Assembly (NCBI GenBank): GCA_016617855.1
Contig: JAECUM010006730.1
Location: 62,001-126,000, forward strand
Direction of reading: 5' to 3'
DNA: 64,000 bases
Source of the DNA: Megalonaias nervosa
Lineage: Eukaryota; Mollusca; Bivalvia; Unionida; Unionidae
The notes beneath the pieces were generated by a model, which saw only the letters and a list, made by a program, of their open reading frames with translations, was not told the DNA's origin and ran no database searches. This document shows positions 1-64,000 of this stretch, piece by piece (the stretch's first letter is position 1; every line of letters starts with the position of its first letter). A program made the position numbers and the translations under genes.

Positions 1-1314
1 CACTGCATCACACCCATTCTATTTTCCGAAGTCCTACGTAACAGTTTGGAGTGGGTTTCAAAGCACTTAACCTCTGTGGAGGAGACTATGGTGGCTAACT
101 TTATGTATAATATATATAATGTATACATTCTTGGTAAAGTTTTTGCATTTAGCACAGGTTTTTGCATTCTGTATTCATTCTGTTATACATGGAAACGTGA
201 AACTTGGTGGGACAATGTATTTAGAAGAGTGCTAAACCGTCTTCTTAAAGTAGGTAACTGTGACTCAGATTTCAAGATCCACTGATTTTGGTTACAGCTT
301 GTATTTTAATGAGTATTTATGTTAGACATCTGATCACTCAAAAAGGGTGTAAGAAACTAGTTTGAATGAGAATGACTGCAGGAAAAAGACTGATGAGTAT
401 TTATGTGAAACTACATTAGAGGAAAAACATCCTAGGATGTGTGATGTGCAGTGACAAGATTGTGTATGGGTCATTATGAAAAAAACAAGGAATTGTACAA
501 GATCAGAAAAGCATGGTAAATATATGAGAGCAGAAAGAACATCCCAGTCTATTCCCACAATGTTTGCTTTTACTATCACTATGGAAGAAGGGGTAGAAAG
601 TAGTTCAGTTAACAAGGGTGAAGGATGTAATGTTCCTTATGGTGCACTACTTATGTATATTGTGCAAAAATGGGTAACAATCCAATAAAGCCAAAATCTT
701 AGCACACTGCAGAAGTTTTTGTTGTAATTTGTGTGGCTGAACATAGTTTGTCTCTTAGTATGGTTCCGCATTTAATCAGCTTTGCACAAGAACTTAGCAG
801 CAATGAAGTAGTGCCAGTTGGAGGCCATCTGTGAAACTTTTTTAGTTCAGGTCACTGTGAGATACATTTTACAATTTATTTTCTTAAATTATGTTTTTCA
901 TTAAACTCATGACCACCTAGTTTTATACACCCAGCATAAATACTGGTACTGTTGCATTTAGAGTTATAAAACTTGGTGAGTGGATGCATCTACACCCACA
1001 TCACAAATATAAGTTACTGTGATTCATATTTCTTGCATCACTGACTTTTAGCAAATTTTTGTTTTAACTATTCACACTATAAATTCAGTAGGTTTTCTAA
1101 ACTGAAGTTTTTCATGTGCATGTATCATCATATATTCATCTATTGGTATAGGGCTAAAACTTGCAAACTTCCATGGTAACAACTGGTGTAAGTGCATTAT
1201 AAATCATAATAATGATTTAAAAGGATGCTAATATTGTTCCAAATATTGCTGATGTTTGAAAATTTGAGTTTGCAGCAGTGAGTATGTTTATGCTAATCTC
1301 TATTTATCTTTCAG
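1..1314 (+). other. intron sequence upstream of first visible DDX23 exon
   Basis: I see no exon that would encode the conserved segment expected before the 1315 exon. The short ORFs here do not resemble DDX23 or any family I know. No clear repeats beyond AT-rich low complexity. Confidence 0.5.
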
Positions 1315-54637
<53,323 letters not shown>

Positions 54638-54804
54638 GACAGACACGGACAAATTCTACTACATGTTGCATCAATGTTTTTGCCTCTATGAAAAGTTTCG
54701 TTTTACTGCAGTGTTTCAGTCAGGACATGCAGCTGTGCAACTTATGCAAAACAAACACCAAGTCCTGTATAAACAGAGATTGCGCCTTAAGTGGCACAAA
54801 TAAA
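54638..54804 (+). other. probable minimal 3' UTR of DDX23 with AATAAA
   Basis: Non-coding sequence follows the stop; AATAAA lies at 54799-54804, about 165 bp downstream, a reasonable polyadenylation signal. The real UTR could be longer, since further A/T-rich candidates occur later. No cDNA evidence is available here. Confidence 0.4.
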
Positions 54805-55039
54805 ATGATGAAGGTGTGAGGCTTTTTCTACTTTTAAGGTCATTTTCTTAAAATGAAAGTGAACAAATTCCATAAAGTGATCTTTTTTGATAGCACTGGT
54901 CACTGTGCTCAACCTGTTTTACAAAATTCTGCCAGTCGATTATGTGGTGAAACTTAGGATCATCTAGAAATTGTGTGCTTATTATATCCCATATTTCTTG
55001 ATTGAGAATGATCTCTTCATGTTATTGAATTGTAAAAGT

Positions 55040-55690
55040 CTTAATGAAAATATGATACAAATTCAAATAGCATCTAGATTACTTCCATATCCTTTGAGCT
55101 AGTTTCATGATACTATGCATTGTTTGTCACCTTCATCAGACATTGTATCCTGTATAAAAATGGAATCTGTCTGATCAGCATTTTAAGACTGAAACCCATT
55201 TAATTACAAATTATGTCAGTCTATTTCACTCTTTCACAATTAATATCTCATGAGCCATAGAGATATCTTGAGGAAATTTGATATGCATTTGTATCATGAG
55301 GGACGTTTGTGTCCCATTATTAGATTTGGCTGTCAGATAAATACTTTTGGTGTGATGTCTTCATGTTTGAAAGTTGTATTTATGTTGTTTGAAAACTTAA
55401 TTTATGTTTAACTCCTTAATTGTTGATCTTCATGAAACTGGCATTGCTTATATGTAATGACTTGATATATCTTGTAAAAGAGCTGGTCTGATCAGCATTT
55501 TAAGAGTTATTCCCATTTTTTAACAAATGCTGGTGCTCATCCATGTCAGGTCACACTCTCAACAGTTTATATCTTCCAAAACTGAGATTTCTTCACAAAG
55601 CTTGGTATGCATTGGTATGATGACAAGAGTTTATGACACATATAATACTGGGCTTTGCTGGATAATTAAATTTTGAGGAGAGGGTATTCT
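55040..55690 (+). repeat. diverged ~315-bp direct duplication downstream of DDX23
   Basis: GATCAGCATTTTAAGA occurs at about 55175 and 55491, each followed by CCCAT, a T-rich or ATTACAAA stretch, a TATATCT/AATATCT phrase and GGTATGCATT/GATATGCATTTGTAT. The copies are old but colinear. Confidence 0.6.
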
Positions 55691-55699
55691 GCAAGCATA

Positions 55700-57330
55700 C
55701 ACTTAATGACATCTCCAGTTAATGTACATTTTCATAAGTATTGTGCTTCCAGTTAGATAATTTGTACTTGACTGTACAACATAGTGCCATTGCACTTGTA
55801 AAGGTAGCCAAGTTTTTTAAAGAGATAGTTACGAAACAACAGATAACCAGTTTCTTTACCCCAGTATTATGATCATACCGTTAAAGTGTTCATAGATGTG
55901 AGGACTCCAACAGACACGGTGGTAAGACTCACAAAAGCCTTGACAAAAGTGCGACTTCCAATAGCTCATTTTGTTATGAAAATAGCCCATTACGATTACA
56001 CCCTTTATAACTTTTTCAAATGAAAGGGGCCAACTTTTACTCCTCAGACCTCTCTGAAACACTGTTACTGTACATGATAAGCTTCTCAATTGGTTTGGTA
56101 TATTTGAGAAATCCCATTCATATTTGTTTTGTTGATGTTATAACAAAATCTGTTGCTAGATGAACTTGCCTTTACCCATAGTACTGATTCATTTGTGTTC
56201 TGCATATGAATTACAGACCTTGCTTGAAACAAAAGTTGTTAAAATATTTTAATTTGAAATGATTACTTGAACCAAATTTTTTATAAAACTAGTAAAAGAT
56301 GAAGTATACAAATTTGTTTTCCATTTCATTCATCACTCTGAGATGTCAACCATTCTGGATTTGAAGAATTTTTACAAACTTGTAGTGAAAATTCTGCGTT
56401 CTAAATTATATTAATGAAATTTGGTAAAGTCTTAACTTTATGGGATAAAATTTTGAACAGGCATTTAATGTGTGTAGAGTTTTGGAGAAAAGTACTTATG
56501 CACCAACATCAAAGAATAGTATATAGAACGTTCTTAATGTAAACAGAAGAATGTACTATACAGTCTATTCAGTGGTCCTTGTTTTTCCTAGTTTTATGTC
56601 ATGCTTCCAATTTTCCCTTCCTTTTTCCAAAATGTCCCTGCTGTCTGTATTTCATTTCAGTTTTATGTTGAAAATCATTTACATACTACTTGATAGCCAT
56701 AACTGAGCAAGTTCATATCAAGTCTGTGATGGAGCTGGGTGTTTAAGTAGAGGCAACCCGTCTATTAAAAAAAAATATGTAAGAGCATGATTTTGTCCAT
56801 GTTTACAATGTTAAGTAAAGGAAAAAATTTATTTTTGTAATTTACATAAATTTCTTACTATTTTTACTTTCAAATTGTGCCTATTTTCGGTTTTTGTATT
56901 TTTTATTTTTCAAAAATATATGTTTTCACAAAGGGTTGCAGTAGAAACCAATTAGAATGTCAGTAGATGAAAAATGGTGGCAGAGATAAAATGGAAATAA
57001 CAGTTTATTTGTAAGGAAAATTAATATTTATGGTTTATATATATATATTGTTTTGCCCAAAATGTTTAAGGAATTCAGGATTCTGGAATGGGAGTAGTGG
57101 CTACACCATTTATTCTTATTGGACCTTTATTGTTACTTTGTACATTGATGTTCAGTATCAAAGAGAGATGAAATGCATATATAATCATACAAGCCTGTTA
57201 CTTTTAATGAACATGTCCATTCCAAATGGATTTGAAAAATTGATGCCAAGATTCCTGTGTTGACATTTCTGCACTCTTGTCCCTTTGCAATTTCTTACAC
57301 CATTTTAGGGATGAAAGTTTGTTGGTTTAA
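55700..57330. other. flanking sequence without recognised features
   Basis: Downstream of DDX23; no recognisable ORF. Could include an extended 3' UTR. Confidence 0.4.
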
Positions 57331-57349
57331 ATATAATTGCAAATCAATG

Positions 57350-57674
57350 ACCGCTCCGGTAGCCTAGTGGTAGAGCGTCCGCCTTGGATGCGGGAGGTCG
57401 CGGGTTCAAACCCTGGCCAAGTCATACCAAAGACTTTCAAAAATGGTACTAACAGCTGCCTCGCTTGGCATTCAGCATTAAGAGGTTAGTGTTAGGACTG
57501 GTTGGCCTGGTGTCAGGATAATGTGACTGGATGGGACATCATGCTACATGTCTGTGGCATGATGCTTCAGTGCAAAACATCACTATAAACTGTCACACTG
57601 CAGACATCGTAGCGATGTGACTGAAAAATTGTTAAAGCTATGTTAAAAAAATCTAAATCACACACAAATCACAC
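57350..57674 (+). mobile_element. tRNA-derived SINE with 11-bp target duplication
   Basis: Head: CGGTAGCCTAGTGGTAGAGC (A box) and CGCGGGTTCAAACCCTGG (B box). The body and (CA)-rich tail match 47348-47674. GCAAATCAATG (57339-57349) and GCAAACCAATG (57675-57685) are the target duplication with one mismatch. The head is closer to a tRNA consensus than the other copy; an anticodon-like loop is visible, but it is a SINE, not a tRNA gene. Confidence 0.9.
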
Positions 57675-58712
57675 GCAAACCAATGTGTATCATACTAAAT
57701 GCATAACCCAACTTAGAAGCCTTTGTAAAAGTGCAAGATTACAGGATAGGTCAAAGGTCATTGCTACAAGGTGTGAGAAGTAACAATGTTAGGGACAAGT
57801 TCTTACGTGAACCAAGATTTGACTTGATTCAAGTATCACTTACACAGGTAGGTTCATACTTAGGTCAGCAGAGCTGAGAAAAATCTTCAAATGATTCACT
57901 TCCCAGAAACTGAAATTTTGACAAAATTTTGAATTTGAGAAATAAATTCCCTTCATATTCTATATAAGATTTTGGGCAAGTAGCAGTAAATTGTTCTCTG
58001 GAAAATTTGCAATTTGTCCCATGCTGTTTCCTTCCCTGGGTGAGAGTACAATGGTAGCTAAAAAAGTCCAGGCTCAAACCTTGTTGCCACTAAGACCTTT
58101 TTTCTTCTTTTACATGAGATTTCAAACTAGTAAAACCAATAGAACTGAAATTTCAGATAACTTGGCCAATATTTTTATTTTTGTGATTTAAGTGGTGATG
58201 CCTGATTGAATACATCGTGTACATATTCTTGAGTTCTCATTTTTAGCTGGCATCAGACTAAATATCTTCTCCCTTCCAAGTAGGGCTGGCAGCCTTTACA
58301 GAATTACATATATCAAGCCATGTACATAAAAAAATGTGTGACCTTTACTCTATTCACTAATGAGAAGGCTGCATTTGATATTCAATAACAAACTGAAAGA
58401 ATACTGTGAATGTATGATATCTAGTTCCGTCGCTATCTTATTCTTTGCTATATTTCTGTTTGATTTAAGAAACTGTGCTAGGATGTTAACTCTCAGCAAA
58501 ATTTTGTAGATATATATTAACTGTAAATGATTTGATCTGAAGAACATGTTGAATTTAACATGCTTAGAAATACCAACCAAATGTTTAGTATTAATAACTT
58601 TATTGTTAGACAGAATCAGGTATTTTATATGTAGTATGCTGTAGGCCAGTGGCCAATATTTCTAAATGGAATAAAGTTATTATTACTCTTCTCATTCCTT
58701 TATCAGTGACTC

Positions 58713-58850
58713 ATTCATTGGGGACTAAAGTAGTTGTTTGAGTGTTTGACTTGTAATCCAAGGGTTGTGGGTTCATTGCCCCTCTCAGGACAGCCACAAA
58801 TCAGAACTGTCAAGTTCATCATTGTGTGATGCACTAAAAAGGATTGGTAT
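58713..58850 (+). mobile_element. degenerate tRNA-Thr-like SINE or tRNA pseudogene
   Basis: GTGTTTGACTTGTAATCC resembles the anticodon arm of tRNA-Thr(UGU), and TTGTGGGTTCATTGCCCCTC the T arm with a B-box-like core. The acceptor pairing and A box are poor, so a functional tRNA is unlikely. Confidence 0.5.
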
Positions 58851-59505
58851 CGAAACTTGATCTAAAATTCGGACTTTTTTATTTCTGATTGCATGAAATT
58901 ATGATAAGATGGTTAATAAAAGGAAAATACAACTAAAACATAAATATACGATTACATGTAATATACACAGAAATTTGCATGCTGGTCTTCATAATTCCAA
59001 TCTAATCATTCAGCAAGAAATGGATAGCCCACAGTGCAAGTATTTTGTAAGTAAGCCCTAAATTCTTTGTGTGGCAGTAGATAGTTGCTTATATTTAGTG
59101 TGGTATAATAATACTTTTTACATTAAGCAGCATTTCCCTTTATGCACATTTGTGCGTAATAGATGCACATTTGAAAAATTTGACACTTTTTGTTGCCATG
59201 ATTATTTTTGATGCAAAGGATTCACACACTGCACTGAGGATTTTTTCAGTCTCCTACAACATAGGACATGGGATGGCATTGTGACTGCTTCAAGTTTAGG
59301 CATTGTTATGGCAGAGTAGCTTCCCTAATCTCATGAGTTCTTGCATGGTTTCCTTCAGGCTTGGCAACATATCATTCAGATAAAAAGAACCTTCAGCTTT
59401 TCCAACTAGAAATAGATCTCCCGATGAAACATCACACTCAGAATCGCCAGCCCAGAATGTGAAAGAAGCAGAACATAGCCGAGTAACTGTGGAGTGTAAC
59501 TTAAA
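58850..59505. other. intergenic sequence without recognised features
   Basis: No exon, ORF or repeat recognised. Confidence 0.4.
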
Positions 59506-59507
59506 AA

Positions 59508-59663
59508 AAATGGAGGAAAGAATTCCCTTGGTTGGAATACGGTACAGCTAATGAGATGACCCATCTGACTTGCTTTTGTGCGATTGTGAAGGCTACAAAA
59601 GGGAATAATCCTTTGGTGACAGGGTCAAAGAGTTTTCACAAATCTGTCCTTGTTTGCCACTAG
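59508..59663 (+). pseudogene. TTF/BED-type zinc-finger fragment of a hAT-derived protein
   Basis: An open 51-codon stretch, KWRKEFPWLEYGTANEM, then LTCFCAIVKATKGNNPLV and TGSKSFHKSVLVCH, ends in TAG. The WRKEFPWL-Y ... C-x-C ... G-x-x-x-F-x-K-S-x-L order matches the finger at the start of ZNF862-like, hAT-related proteins. Upstream text (NITLRIASPEC-like, other frames) is unclear. Only the finger survives. Confidence 0.55.
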
Positions 59664-59664
59664 G

Positions 59665-61500
59665 TATCTGGGGAACAAATTATTGTCCAAGTCATTCTTT
59701 CACAACAAAGAAATCAAGAAGCTTGCAGAGAAAAATGTGTTGTTTGGATTACAAAGGAATTATTGTCGTTTTTGCAATGATTTTAGTAATTAGTTGTTTG
59801 TAACTTTGCTGCAATAAGAGTAAGACTATTAAAAGTTTAAGTGCAACTTACAAAAAATAAGATGGACCATTAAACTCCATGACTTTTTGATGTGTGTTTT
59901 AGGAAGAAGTAAAATAAATACAAATTTCATGACATAGGCAGTAAACTAGCAGTCATTTTTTTTTTATAAAGGTTGATTTGGGTCTTTGTATTGTCTTACC
60001 ATATGTTACATGTAATGTGTTGGCTTGTAATTGTGGTAAAAAAAGGTGAAAGAGACTGTTAAAAGTGCAACTATAAACTAAATTAAAATGAACTATTTAA
60101 CTTTATGACTGCTCAGTGCATTTGTTTGAATATTGTGAATGTTTGTTGATTTTTAAGTTTCAGAGAGAAGGAGCATCTTATGCAAGTTCTAATTAATATG
60201 TTCAGCTGAAATAATTAGGGGCAAGATAAATATTTTCCTGTACATTCTAGACCCCCATATTTCTCAGTCAACCCCCAGTTCTGACACCAAGGGTTTTTTT
60301 TGGCCCTCAGTCTTATGCTGCCCCAAGGTGATATACTGACTGAGCCAGAATCAATAGCAGTGAATCGAATTTGATTGAAATGAATTGATTCCAATTAATA
60401 ATCTACAGATGCAATTTCAATCTATTCATTGGCTTCTCTTATTTTATAACTATTAGCTACTTAATGTGATTTTTGTAAATATGTAATTATAACTACTTCA
60501 AGACAATAACCTTCTTATTTGGTGGAGGTCTGTAACTCTGGACACCATGACTGTTGACAAAATTCTGCTAATCTTCAAATATTGCTACTATTTATACCCT
60601 TATGAAATAATTATGTGACATAATTTTGGTCAATCGTTGCTTGTCTGGGAGACCGAACAGGTCAGATTGTGCTGAACAGATACTCTGCAACCAGTGACAC
60701 AAACTGAGGGTTATCATTCAATTTAATTAACATCATGTATTTTGTAGTGTCAGTTGATGAAGTCATCAAGCTTAGTGCTATTCAAATGCTGATTTGGACG
60801 GGAATTTAGGTGTGATAAACATATTTCTGGGTGTGATAAATTCATATGAAGTGAGATGTCAGAAGATTGTACGAGTACATGTATTTATCAATGTGCAAGA
60901 TGGAACCTGATGACTGCAGTTGCTACCACATGATTGGCGATCACACTTGACACATAACATGAACAACTGCATACAAATTTAGGGGTAAGTCAAAATCTCT
61001 TCATTTCTAATCACATTGCAATGTTCAAATTCACTCTTTCCACAGAATATAATCATTGACATTTTCAGTATTTTTAATTTACGACATCAGAAAAACACCC
61101 TCCCTATGCATCATATTAAAGCTTTAGAGCCGCCAGGTCTATTACACCTCAGCTACTTAAATAAAATTGATTCTCCTGAATCAAAAGGAAGCCAAAATTT
61201 TGAATTTCAGTGATAACAGCAGTTTTACTAAAAGATACTAAATTTTAATTGATGCGCAAGGGAACTGACTTTATTCTTCTTAAGACTTTGTGAGTGGATT
61301 GGTCTCTTCTAGTCACTGATCCTTCAACCATTACTAAAATTCTTCATCTGCTTTTGATCTGGAACCGTGTATGGCCAATTGTTGAAGCCATTCATAGCTG
61401 CAGAATATATCTGGCTTTCCTTGGCACCATTTCATCCCCCAGGTTAAGCTGTTCCAGGAAAGGCAAGCATATTGTACTTGTCCAGGAGGTAACTCCTTTC
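59665..61500. other. intergenic sequence without recognised features
   Basis: AT-rich; a short ORF at 61016-61213 has no recognisable content. Confidence 0.4.
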
Positions 61501-61539
61501 TAATACTGGGTTCACCTTGCTCATGCCCCTGCCTCGCGT

Positions 61540-62700
61540 ATCATGGCAATGTGTGCCCAGGATGGAAAAGATGCTTACATTCAGTTTCTAGGATCACAAA
61601 AATTCTCTCTTTGGTGTCCAGACACCTCTTTGGGTTATTACAGGCTGCGCTATGTATCCATGATAAAGATGAATCTTATTGATAGCTCCAGGACACTTGG
61701 AGCTTCCAAAGCTATCATGGGCATTTCTAGCACTATGTACATGGCTGTTACTGGTACTGGTATATTTAGCTCCAACGATTTTAGTGTTGGTGGCACACTG
61801 AGGTTTCCTATCAGCATGAGGTGGAGTAAACATAGCTGATGCTTTGCTGACACATGTGATGGCATCTTTGTTCACCCCAATAATTTTGGCAAGCTTTTGT
61901 TTCAGTTCCCTGTCAGCATCTTCCAGGGTGGTCATCTTAGAAAAATGAGTCACAGGAGAAGTGTGAGTGTTTGCATTTAATCTCCTCCAGAGGGCATCCA
62001 GCAATCTCTCATTGGTTTCTGCCTTTACCTAAAATTTGTACCACAGTGTCCCATTTGTTGATAGAATATTTACAGTTATGCCTTCTCCAGTCATGTGAAA
62101 AGGAGTGCACATCCAACTCCATCTGGATCTCTGGCCATGTGGGTGAGTAGGGCTCACATCAAAGTTTTTTGTACTCTGGCTTCCATATCTCTTCTTCATA
62201 ACCTGAAATCAATCTTGATTTGGACAGCAGTGTATCTGGTCAGATTTTAGGACTGGACTGGTGCTGATGTTCATCCAAGCATGGCATCCCATCTGGATTC
62301 CCATTTCTGCTGTCCCTTCAATTATTTTTTTAAAGCTCCTAACCATCCTAATACTGCTACTCTGGTTCCGGTCACTGCAACTGAATACCATGCATTAGAA
62401 ATCAGTTGCTCTCACTGAAGAACTCCAGTGTCAGTCTTGAGGAAAGAACTGTCATCTCTTGATATATTTAAAGTTTCGTTATCCTCTGATAAGTGGTCTC
62501 TTCTCAGATACACCATGGACAGATTACCCTCACGTAACTGTGTAGGCTAGCCATGAAGTGGTTCTTTAGATCCCTGTTGATGCTGAATCTTGCTGGGCAT
62601 ATCCAACAAACAAGTCTTACTGCAGAGGCAGTCATTCTGTAACCATAGGACAAATATTGAAAGGAATAAAAGGTTCCTTCAAAATCATGCATTTATAATT
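61540..62700 (-). pseudogene. decayed coding remnant, probably element-encoded, unidentified
   Basis: Minus-strand open pieces are colinear across 1.1 kb: 62504-62692 has LVCWICPARFSINRDLKNHF and VRVICPWC (a Cys/His finger-like layout), 62209-62391 follows, then at about 62110 HSFSHDWRRHNCKYSINKW, and 61594-62004 has EDADRELKQKLAKIIGV. Frames change between pieces. The sequence looks like a once-continuous protein with an N-terminal finger. I cannot name it; proximity to a gypsy integrase remnant suggests a retroelement or a captured gene. Confidence 0.4.
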
Positions 62701-62904
62701 CACTTGTGTCATGACAATAAGTTAATCAGCTAACAGCTATTCTCCCTTGCAAGTTGGTGTGACCTTTAACCGTTACTAGCATGTGATTTGAAGGTTGTCA
62801 TTTTCATAAAGCACCTGCTCAATACAACTAAATCTGGATACATGTAACTGGAACTTTACAAAAAAATAGTCTCTTTGGATATGTTATTAAAATGAGAACT
62901 AAGC

Positions 62905-63040
62905 ACTCTTTACACTTCACTTCAGGAAAACAACTTCATAGTACATACAGTTGTTTCATTAAAATGAGGACTAAGCACTCTTCACACTTCACTTCAGGAT
63001 AACAACTTCATAGTACATACAGTTGTTTCATTAAAATGAG
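62905..63040. repeat. ~77-bp tandem repeat running into an assembly gap
   Basis: TTAAAATGAG(A/G)ACTAAGCAC ... CTTCATAGTACATACAGTTG is present twice, and a third unit starts (TTCATTAAAATGAG) at the gap edge. The sequence after the gap begins CATTAAAATGG, the same phrase. Confidence 0.9.
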
Positions 63041-63084
63041 NNNNNNNNNNNNNNNNNNNNNNNNNNNNNNNNNNNNNNNNNNNN
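63041..63084. other. assembly gap, 44 N
   Basis: A run of N between repeat units; the true length of the repeat here is unknown. Confidence 0.99.
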
Positions 63085-63374
63085 CATTAAAATGGAGAAC
63101 ATCACGTTTGTCATGGGTACACCACCTTCATCATCATGTTCAATAATGGAACAATCTTACTTTGTCCAACCAACAAGATTATACAATCAGTGGCGAGGCA
63201 ACTGGGTGATCCATTCAGTCCTGATCTGTACATAAACCTAATGGCAGAGGTCAAACTTCCAATTAAAATGGTGTGCTAGTGAACACTACTGAAAGACTGT
63301 TCTGAACCAATTTTTCCAGCCAATTTTGATGCCTCTGCATCACTGCAATCAATAAAAAATAAACCTGAACTTCA

Positions 63375-63890
63375 TAATTGTAACATATGTACATCTAATG
63401 GTAAGTGGAGTGCTAAAATACTCTGGTCGTTGACCCGATTCCAGTGTTTGGTACTGCCTTGCCAATGATGGGATGTTCCTTCCATGACAGGGTGCCAAAT
63501 GATTAATGTGGTATAATTTTGATGACTGTTTATCAACCTCTTCATATCAGCAGTCACATAATCAATTTTCTTGCCAACAACAAAGTGGCCTTTCCAAGAT
63601 AAGGCAAGATTTTTACAGACTCCACTTTCCTGACTGATTCATGCACCCACACAGCCTGTCCTGATTGGAAATTGTTGGCTAGTAAATGTTATCTCTTCTC
63701 ATGTACTGTCCTTTATTTTAGACATTTCATGAACCCATTCAAACTTGCTCCTTAGGTTACAAGCATACACTCCACGTTCTACAGGCATACCCATGTTGTT
63801 TGGCTACCAATCACTGCTTCTAATGGCATGACAACTTCTTGTCGCAAAGTCATCATATTTGGTGTCTGCAATGTGCTTGAGTGAACAGAA
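63375..63890 (-). pseudogene. Ty3/gypsy integrase C-terminal remnant
   Basis: Minus-strand frames read TLRQEVVMPLEAVIGSQTTW, then LRSKFEWVHEMSKIKDST, FPIRTGCV/QSGQAVWVHESV and SWKGHFVVGKKIDYVTADMK. This is the order of a gypsy integrase C-terminal region, where a 'FGREVxxPL'-type motif is followed by a hydrophobic WKGPFxVxKxxDDVTY-type domain. Several stops and shifts interrupt it. It is a different family from the Gmr1-like element, because the motifs differ. The rest of the element would be beyond 64000. Confidence 0.65.
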
Positions 63891-64000
63891 TAGCAGTATG
63901 TTCTTGAACTGTTCCAGTTTATCCTTTTGCTGACCCTCTAGTAACAGTTCTGAGAGTTTCATCTTTTGGGAAAATCTGTCACCTGTAACTGCCTTATGTT

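Noticed and set aside
1..1314. An upstream DDX23 exon
   Set aside because: No open segment flanked by AG/GT resembles the conserved residues expected before the 1315 exon.
57350..57425. A functional tRNA gene
   Set aside because: Good A and B boxes, but the segment continues directly into a SINE body shared with another locus and is bounded by a target duplication.
58713..58790. tRNA-Thr gene
   Set aside because: The acceptor stem and D arm do not pair convincingly; looks like a SINE head or pseudogene.

Overview
The window is animal nuclear DNA, most likely from a bivalve mollusc. It is AT-rich, with long introns between canonical GT-AG splice sites, abundant tRNA-derived SINEs and a mixture of LTR, tyrosine-recombinase, hAT and pogo/mariner elements. 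The bivalve assignment is inference from repeat content and intron style; nothing here fixes the species. One host gene is recognisable: the 3' two-thirds of DDX23 (PRP28, U5-100K), a DEAD-box RNA helicase of the spliceosome. It lies on the + strand as nine exons between 1315 and 54637. The exons total about 1.5 kb and encode 510 residues, from just before the helicase core to the natural stop codon. The N-terminal RS-rich exons lie upstream of the window.

The other ~97% is intron, 3' flank and repeats. Intron 1395-11688 holds a 1.8 kb TA-flanked element (1702-3506), diverged intronic repeats, two fold-back elements and a 1.6 kb hAT-like element set in a TA microsatellite. Intron 11915-19288 holds a ~120-bp tandem array split by a solo LTR and a hAT-like element, then a 1.4 kb element with 25-bp terminal inverted repeats. 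Intron 19435-34479 holds a ~75-bp minisatellite, a tyrosine-recombinase retroelement remnant interrupted by a pogo-like element that itself carries a 266-bp MITE, and a 6.3 kb antisense LTR retrotransposon (27136-33460) with a perfect 5-bp target duplication. The next two introns hold a second pogo copy and two more hAT-like elements.

The downstream flank (54638-64000) contains SINEs, a zinc-finger transposase-like remnant, a gypsy integrase remnant on the minus strand and an assembly gap inside a tandem repeat.

The most notable observations are three. First, the LTR element has Ty3/gypsy-type domains but places integrase before reverse transcriptase, as in the Gmr1 group. Second, a hAT-related group has exact 6-bp target duplications at three loci, one supported by a paralogous empty site. 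Third, two pogo-like copies share the same frame break and lack a catalytic domain. No wholly new coding system was found; nearly all the unusual content is mobile-element biology inside one housekeeping gene.
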